From Alsobacter sp964544365 (GTDB taxonomy: Bacteria > Pseudomonadota > Alphaproteobacteria > Rhizobiales > Beijerinckiaceae): a DNA stretch of 37,382 bases. The position numbers were made by a program, and so were the translations under genes. The notes beneath the pieces are model-generated. The model made no database searches and was not told where the DNA came from. It saw only the letters and a list, made by a program, of their open reading frames with translations. Shown here in pieces: positions 32,671-37,382 of this stretch. Position 1 is the stretch's first letter, and the number at the start of each line of letters is the position of its first letter. The stretch lies in NCBI GenBank assembly GCA_964544365.1, contig CAZJCW010000009.1, positions 1-37,382 of the forward strand, given 5' to 3'.

Positions 32671-34761
32671 ATGCGCATTCAACGCCTGTTCCTGTGCCTT
32701 GCGATCGTCGTGACGGGGCTTCTCCTGACCGGCGCGTCGCGTCTGGTCCTGTGGAACTGGGAAACATTTCACCGCGGCCGCTTCGGTGTCGAGGCGACGC
32801 GCTCGCTCGATCTCGTGCTCAAGGCGCAGGAGCGCGTCTCCGCGGAGCGTGGACCGACGAACGGGGCGCTGGGGGCCGAGGCGCCGCTCGACGAGGCGCG
32901 CAGGACGGCCCTGGCCAATGCCCGCGCGGCCAGCGACGCAGCCATCAAGGCTGCGATGGACAACCTCGACCGGGAGAGCTTCGTCGACATCGGAATTGCC
33001 CGCGCGGGGCTCGAGAGCCTGAGGCTGCAGCTCGCCGGCGCACGCCGCACCGTCGATACGCTCACGTCCCGGCCTCTCGCCGAACGGTCGCAGATCTCCA
33101 TCGAGGCCGCCGTGGCCGGCATGATCGCCCTGATCCCCGAACTCGGCCCGGTGATGAACGTCGTGGAGCGCGAGGCTTCCGCAGCCGATCCCCAGCTGGT
33201 GCCGATCATTTCCGTGGCGCGGCTGGCGGGCGATCTGCGCGACTATGCCGGCCAGATCGGCTCGGTCTTTACCGTCGCCCTCGCGGCCGTCCGGCCACTC
33301 AACGAAGCGGAGCTGATCCGCATCGCGAAACTGCGCGGCCGGGTCGAGGGGCTGCGGGACCAGGTCCTGCTCAGCGCCGACAAGCTCGGCGCAGACCCGG
33401 ACTTCGCGCAGGCGCTGGCGACCATGGACACCGTGTATTTCGGCGCGGGCATGAACATCGTCGACATGACCATTCGGGCCGGGCGCGGCGCGGTTCCCAA
33501 TTACGGCATGACGACGGCCGAGTTCGCCGCGCGCTACGTCCCGCAGATGAAGTCCATCGTCGACGTGCGCGACGTGGCGATCTCGCGCGCCAAGGCGACC
33601 GCGGCCAGCGCCGCCGACCGGGCCTCGGGGGACCTCGAGCTGACGCTCCAGGCGATGATCGCGAGCCTGCTGATCGTTTTCCTCGGCATTCTGCTGTTCC
33701 GCAACCGCGTCATCGGTCCGCTCGCCGCGCTGACGCCCGTGGTCGAGGCCATGGCGCAGAGCCGGTTCGACGTCCCGATCCCGCGCCACGAGCGCCAGGA
33801 CGAGATCGGACGTCTCGCAGCCGCACTGGAGGTGTTCAAGGAGACGGCGGAAGCCCGGTCCCGGCTGGAACGGGACGCAGCCCGTGCCGGAGTGACGGCC
33901 GACCGCGAACGCAAGGCCTTCATCGATTTCCTGGCCGGCACGCTCGAGCAGACGGTGATCGGCCTCGTCGGCAGCGTCACGCAGTCGGCGGCGAGCGTCA
34001 ACGGAACCGCGCTGACGGTCTCCGACGTCGCGGCGCAGACAGCGGGCGACGCCGAGCAATCGCGGCGCGCCACCGAGCGGGCCGCGGCTCTCGTCGACGA
34101 GGTCGCGCGCGCAGCCGCCACCATGTCGGAGCTGCTGGCGCAGACGTCCCGCCATGTCGAGCGGTCGATGGACATCGCCGACCGGGCCGCGCAGGAGGCC
34201 GTGTCGACGGATGCGGTCATTGCGAACCTCGTCGACGCCGCGGCGCGGATCGACCGGGCCATCGACCTGATCTCGCAGATCGCGAGCCAGACCAACCTGC
34301 TCGCGCTGAACGCGACGATCGAGGCGGCGAGGGCAGGGGAGGCCGGGCGCGGCTTTGCCGTGGTGGCGTCGGAGGTGAAGGCCCTGGCCGCCCAGTCGGC
34401 ACATGCCGCGCAGGAGATCGCCGGCCAGATCGACGCCATCCAGGATTCGGCGGACCGCGCCGCGGAGGCCCTCGGGCGCATCGGCCGGACCGTCGGCGAC
34501 ATCAACGACACCGCGCGCCTTGTCCGCGCCACGGTTGGCCAGCAGAATGAAGCCATCCGCCATGTCGTGGCGAACGTCGCGGAGGCGTCGGAAAGCTCGC
34601 GCTTCGTTCTGGGCCGCATCGGCCAGCTTTCGGACGTGTCGCAGACGGCGGAAGGATCCGCGACGGAGCTGTCGTCCGCCGCCGGCGACCTCGCCCGCAT
34701 GGCGACGGAGTTGCAGAACACCGTCGGCCGGTTCCTGTCGGAACTGCGCGCCTCCGCCTGA
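32671..34761 (+). CDS. Methyl-accepting chemotaxis protein
   Basis: This is a transmembrane chemoreceptor of 696 residues. Helix 1 is at about residues 6-27, a large (~300 residue) mostly helical periplasmic sensor follows, helix 2 is at about 328-346, then a HAMP domain ('RNRVIGPLAALTPVVEAMA' to 'DEIGRLAAALEVFKETAE'). The cytoplasmic coiled coil carries the conserved hairpin tip 'QIASQTNLLALNATIEAARAG' (about 536-556) that binds CheA/CheW. I cannot name the sensor domain. No C-terminal CheR/CheB-binding pentapeptide is seen. No che genes are nearby, so it is an orphan receptor. Confidence 0.92.
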   Translation: MRIQRLFLCLAIVVTGLLLTGASRLVLWNWETFHRGRFGVEATRSLDLVLKAQERVSAERGPTNGALGAEAPLDEARRTALANARAASDAAIKAAMDNLDRESFVDIGIARAGLESLRLQLAGARRTVDTLTSRPLAERSQISIEAAVAGMIALIPELGPVMNVVEREASAADPQLVPIISVARLAGDLRDYAGQIGSVFTVALAAVRPLNEAELIRIAKLRGRVEGLRDQVLLSADKLGADPDFAQALATMDTVYFGAGMNIVDMTIRAGRGAVPNYGMTTAEFAARYVPQMKSIVDVRDVAISRAKATAASAADRASGDLELTLQAMIASLLIVFLGILLFRNRVIGPLAALTPVVEAMAQSRFDVPIPRHERQDEIGRLAAALEVFKETAEARSRLERDAARAGVTADRERKAFIDFLAGTLEQTVIGLVGSVTQSAASVNGTALTVSDVAAQTAGDAEQSRRATERAAALVDEVARAAATMSELLAQTSRHVERSMDIADRAAQEAVSTDAVIANLVDAAARIDRAIDLISQIASQTNLLALNATIEAARAGEAGRGFAVVASEVKALAAQSAHAAQEIAGQIDAIQDSADRAAEALGRIGRTVGDINDTARLVRATVGQQNEAIRHVVANVAEASESSRFVLGRIGQLSDVSQTAEGSATELSSAAGDLARMATELQNTVGRFLSELRASA

Positions 34762-34882
34762 TAACCGCGCGGAAAGTCGCGTCCCGGCAAGATTTGATGC
34801 CAAGGCGACGCAGACACGGGGGTGGCTGCCGCCTAGGCTGCATTCGGGGGAACGTAGCCCTTTCGGGGGCTCGGGGACGGAC

Positions 34883-35365
34883 ATGACGCATCTTGTGGCT
34901 TTCGACCGCGAGGCCGCGGCCGGCATCATCGCCGGGCTCGCGCATCTGGACGGCGCGACCCTGCCCATCCTGCATGCGTTGCAGGAGCGGTTCGGCTACA
35001 TCGACGACCAGGCGATCCCGCTCGTGGCCGACGCGCTCAACCTGTCGCGCGCCGAAGTGCACGGCGTCGTCACTTTCTACCACGATTTCCGTCGCCGTCC
35101 GGCGGGCCGGCACGTGCTGAAGCTGTGCCGCGCCGAAGCATGCCAGGCCATGGGATGCGAGGGCCTCGTCGAGCACCTGGCGGCCGAGCACGGCCTCTCG
35201 ATGGGCGAGACGACGCCCGATGGCCGCCTCACCGTCGAGACGGTGTATTGCCTCGGCAATTGCGCCCTGTCGCCTGCGGCGCTGCTCGACGAGGCGCTGG
35301 TCGGCCGCCTCGACAGGGACGGGATCGACCGGTTGGTGGCGCAATCGCGGGGGACGGTGTCGTGA
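34883..35365 (+). CDS. fdsG: NAD-dependent formate dehydrogenase subunit gamma
   Basis: This is the NuoE-like 2Fe-2S subunit of a soluble NAD-linked formate dehydrogenase, 160 residues. The cluster ligands are C82 and C87 ('LCRAEAC') and C123 and C127 ('YCLGNC'), the standard thioredoxin-like ferredoxin pattern. A small helical domain with 'ILHALQERFGYI' precedes it. The following genes, a NuoF-like subunit and a NuoG-like N-terminus on a catalytic subunit, mark it as FdsG rather than a complex I gene. ATG 34883 is the first start of the family type. It overlaps fdsB by GTGA. A small hairpin (AGCCC/GGGCT, about 34853-34870) lies in the leader. Confidence 0.93.
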   Translation: MTHLVAFDREAAAGIIAGLAHLDGATLPILHALQERFGYIDDQAIPLVADALNLSRAEVHGVVTFYHDFRRRPAGRHVLKLCRAEACQAMGCEGLVEHLAAEHGLSMGETTPDGRLTVETVYCLGNCALSPAALLDEALVGRLDRDGIDRLVAQSRGTVS

Positions 35366-36921
35366 CGCTACGCCTGTTCATCCCCGCCGACGCCGCCGCG
35401 CTGTCCGTCGGCGCCCAGCGCGTCGCCAATGCCGTGATGGCCGAGGCCGCGATCCTCGACATGCCCGTCGCGCTGACCCGGACGGGATCGCGCGGCATGA
35501 TGTGGCTGGAGCCGCTGGTCGAGGTGGAGCGCGCGGGCGTCCGCCACGCCTATGGGCCGGTGACGCCGGGGGACGTGCCGTCCCTGATGGCGGCACTGGC
35601 CTCGGGGGCGGCGCATCCGCTGGCGCTGGGGCCAGTGGACGCGCTGGCATGGATGCCCCGCCAGCAGCGCCTCACCTTCGCCCGATGCGGGATCGTCGAT
35701 CCCCTCTCGGCGGACGACCATGCGGCGCATGGCGGCTGGCGCGGGCTGCAAGCGGCGCTCGCCCTCGGGCCGCAGGCCATCGTCGACGCGGTGAAGCTCT
35801 CCGGCCTGCGCGGACGCGGCGGCGCGGGCTTCCCGACCGGAATCAAGTGGAACACGGTGCTGAACGCGCCGGGCGGCCAGAAATACATCGTCTGCAATGC
35901 CGACGAGGGCGACAGCGGCACCTTCGCCGACCGCATGATCATGGAAGGCGACCCCTTCCTGCTGATCGAGGGGATGATCATCGCCGGCATCGCGGTGGGC
36001 GCGACGAAAGGCTTCGTCTATGTCCGCTCGGAGTATCCGCACGCGTTCCGCACGCTGACGAAGGCGGTGGACGCCGCCTACGGCGCCGGCATGCTCGGCG
36101 ACGACGTCGGCGGTTCCGGGCGGGGCTTCGACCTGGAGATCAGGCTCGGCGCGGGGGCCTATATCTGCGGCGAGGAAACCTCGCTGCTGGAGAGCCTCGA
36201 GGGCCGGCGCGGCCAGGTGCGGGCCAAGCCGCCGCTGCCGGCGCGGCAGGGACTGTTCGGACGCCCCACCGTCGTCAACAACGTGCTGTCGCTCGCCGCC
36301 GTGCCCTGGATCCTCGAGCATGGCGGCGCCGCCTACGCCGCATTCGGCATGGGCCGCTCGCGCGGCACGCTGCCGGTGCAGATCGGCGGGAATGTGAGGC
36401 AAGGCGGGTTGTTCGAGACGGCCTTCGGGCTGACGCTGCGCGAGATCGTCGAGGACATCGCCGGCGGGACCGCCTCGGGCCGTCCGGTGCGGGCCGTCCA
36501 GGTCGGCGGGCCGCTGGGCGCCTATCTGCCGGAGCGCCTCCTCGACACGCCGCTGGACTACGAGGCGCTGGCGGGCGCCGGCGGCATGCTCGGCCATGGC
36601 GGGATCGTGGTCTTCGACGACACGGTCGACATGGCCCGGCAGGCCCGTTTCGCGATGGAGTTCTGTGCGATCGAGAGCTGCGGCAAGTGCACGCCCTGCC
36701 GCATCGGATCGACGCGCGGGGTCGAGGTCATCGACCGCATCGTCGCCGGACAGGAGCGCGAGGCCAACCGCGCGGTGCTCGACGACCTGCTCGCGCTGAT
36801 GACGGACGCCTCGCTCTGCGCGCTGGGCGGACTGACGCCCTTGCCCGTGCAGAGTGCGCTGAGGCATTTTCCCGAGGATTTCAGCCGACCGGCGCGTCCC
36901 GCGCTGCGCGCGGCGGAATGA
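35362..36921 (+). CDS. fdsB: NAD-dependent formate dehydrogenase subunit beta
   Basis: This is the NADH/FMN-binding NuoF-like subunit of formate dehydrogenase, 519 residues. An N-terminal thioredoxin-like domain without cluster Cys (about 1-120) is followed by the FMN/NAD site 'GRGGAGFPTG' (151-160) and 'NADEGDSGTFADR'. The 4Fe-4S ligands are C440, C443, C446 ('SCGKCTPC') and C486 ('ASLCALG'). It passes electrons from the iron-sulfur chain to NAD+. The GTG start at 35362 overlaps the fdsG stop. The next gene starts 10 bases after the stop, so the three subunits are co-translated. Confidence 0.94.
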   Translation: MTLRLFIPADAAALSVGAQRVANAVMAEAAILDMPVALTRTGSRGMMWLEPLVEVERAGVRHAYGPVTPGDVPSLMAALASGAAHPLALGPVDALAWMPRQQRLTFARCGIVDPLSADDHAAHGGWRGLQAALALGPQAIVDAVKLSGLRGRGGAGFPTGIKWNTVLNAPGGQKYIVCNADEGDSGTFADRMIMEGDPFLLIEGMIIAGIAVGATKGFVYVRSEYPHAFRTLTKAVDAAYGAGMLGDDVGGSGRGFDLEIRLGAGAYICGEETSLLESLEGRRGQVRAKPPLPARQGLFGRPTVVNNVLSLAAVPWILEHGGAAYAAFGMGRSRGTLPVQIGGNVRQGGLFETAFGLTLREIVEDIAGGTASGRPVRAVQVGGPLGAYLPERLLDTPLDYEALAGAGGMLGHGGIVVFDDTVDMARQARFAMEFCAIESCGKCTPCRIGSTRGVEVIDRIVAGQEREANRAVLDDLLALMTDASLCALGGLTPLPVQSALRHFPEDFSRPARPALRAAE

Positions 36922-36931
36922 GGAGGCAGCC

Positions 36932-37382
36932 ATGCCGCTCATCAAGGAGATCGACACCGGCACGCCGATCCGCGTCGCGGAGACGAGCGTCACCCTGACC
37001 ATCGACGGCCAGTCCGTGACCGTGCCCGCCGGCACCTCGGTGATGGCGGCGGCGATGAGCATGGGCACGAAGATCCCCAAGCTCTGCGCCACCGACATGC
37101 TGGAGGCGTTCGGCTCCTGCCGCCTGTGTCTGGTCGAGATCGAGGGCCGCAGGGGAACACCCGCCTCCTGCACCACGCCGGCCGAGACCGGGATGGTCGT
37201 GCGCACCCAGACGGACAGGCTGGCGAAGCTGCGCAAGGGCGTGATGGAGCTCTACATCTCCGACCACCCGCTGGACTGCCTCACCTGCGCCGCGAACGGC
37301 GACTGCGAGTTGCAGGACATGGCCGGTGCGGTCGGCCTGCGCGAGGTGCGCTATGGCTATGAAGGCGACAATCACGTCTTCA
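36932..37382 (+). CDS. fdsA: NAD-dependent formate dehydrogenase subunit alpha (N-terminal part, runs off the right edge)
   Basis: This is the beginning of the molybdenum/tungsten catalytic subunit; 150 codons are visible. A plant-type 2Fe-2S domain provides C52, C63, C66 and C80 ('LCATDM', 'GSCRLC', 'ASC'). A NuoG-like His-Cys3 cluster motif follows: H112, C116, C119 and C125 ('HPLDCLTCAANGDC'). The 4Fe-4S ferredoxin and molybdopterin guanine dinucleotide domains of FdsA would lie beyond the edge, along with fdsC and fdsD if the operon is complete. AGGAGG at 36921-36926 is a strong ribosome binding site. The family is clear from the fdsG-fdsB order. Confidence 0.9.
   Translation, partial: MPLIKEIDTGTPIRVAETSVTLTIDGQSVTVPAGTSVMAAAMSMGTKIPKLCATDMLEAFGSCRLCLVEIEGRRGTPASCTTPAETGMVVRTQTDRLAKLRKGVMELYISDHPLDCLTCAANGDCELQDMAGAVGLREVRYGYEGDNHVF

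Noticed and set aside
34883..37382. Respiratory complex I genes nuoE, nuoF, nuoG
   Set aside because: The NuoF-like subunit carries an extra N-terminal thioredoxin-like domain, no nuoD precedes and the order gamma-beta-alpha with tight overlaps is that of soluble formate dehydrogenase.

Overview
This window looks like an ordinary chromosomal stretch of a high-GC alphaproteobacterium, most likely Hyphomicrobiales (Rhizobiales). The evidence is the four-subunit sarcosine oxidase operon soxBDAG, a PleC/PdhS-type membrane histidine kinase, rhizobial-type CobT and CobS, and an FdsGBA-type NAD-dependent formate dehydrogenase. Codon use is uniformly GC-rich. Overlapping stop/start pairs (ATGA, GTGA, TGATG, ATTGA) and GTG starts are common. 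I saw no tRNA, rRNA, insertion sequence, CRISPR array or phage gene.

Layout. 1-182 (-): start of a Trm112-like protein. 546-5894 (+): soxB, soxD, soxA, soxG, followed by a DUF1993 gene (5981-6481). 6521-7231 (-): aquaporin Z. 7472-10892 (+): dipeptide/oligopeptide-type ABC transporter with two permeases and a fused double ATPase, but no binding protein here. 10962-11957 (+): Pro/Ala/Glu-rich unknown protein. 12037-13825 (+): gluconate-5-dehydrogenase-like SDR and SMP-30 lactonase-like protein. 13915-15327 (-): cytochrome P450. 15570-16750 (+): an orphan ParA-like ATPase overlapping a stand-alone cyclic-nucleotide-binding-fold protein. 16806-17585 (-): metallophosphoesterase. 17753-20790 (+): SDR, three-His cupin dioxygenase-like protein and acyl-CoA ligase. 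20848-26426 (-): thermonuclease-like protein, uracil-DNA glycosylase, RND adaptor and RND pump. 26541-28103 (+): histidine kinase. cobT (-) and cobS (+) are divergent. 30057-32461 (-): dusA, PaaI-type thioesterase and TauE/SafE permease. 32671-34761 (+): chemoreceptor. 34883 to the right edge (+): fdsG, fdsB and the start of fdsA.

How the genes may work together. Sarcosine oxidase at the left end yields glycine and 5,10-methylene-tetrahydrofolate (or formaldehyde), and formate dehydrogenase at the right end oxidises formate to CO2 with NAD+. Both belong to one-carbon metabolism, although they are about 30 kb apart and not one operon. The cupin gene is related to 2,4'-dihydroxyacetophenone dioxygenase, which releases a carboxylate and formate. 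With the SDR before it and the CoA ligase after it, it could form a small catabolic route. This is inference.

I did not find an unmistakably new system. The candidates most worth a second look are the ParA/cNMP-fold gene pair, where the phosphate-binding Arg position of the cNMP fold appears to be His, the SDR-cupin-ligase triad, and the low-complexity protein at 10962-11957.
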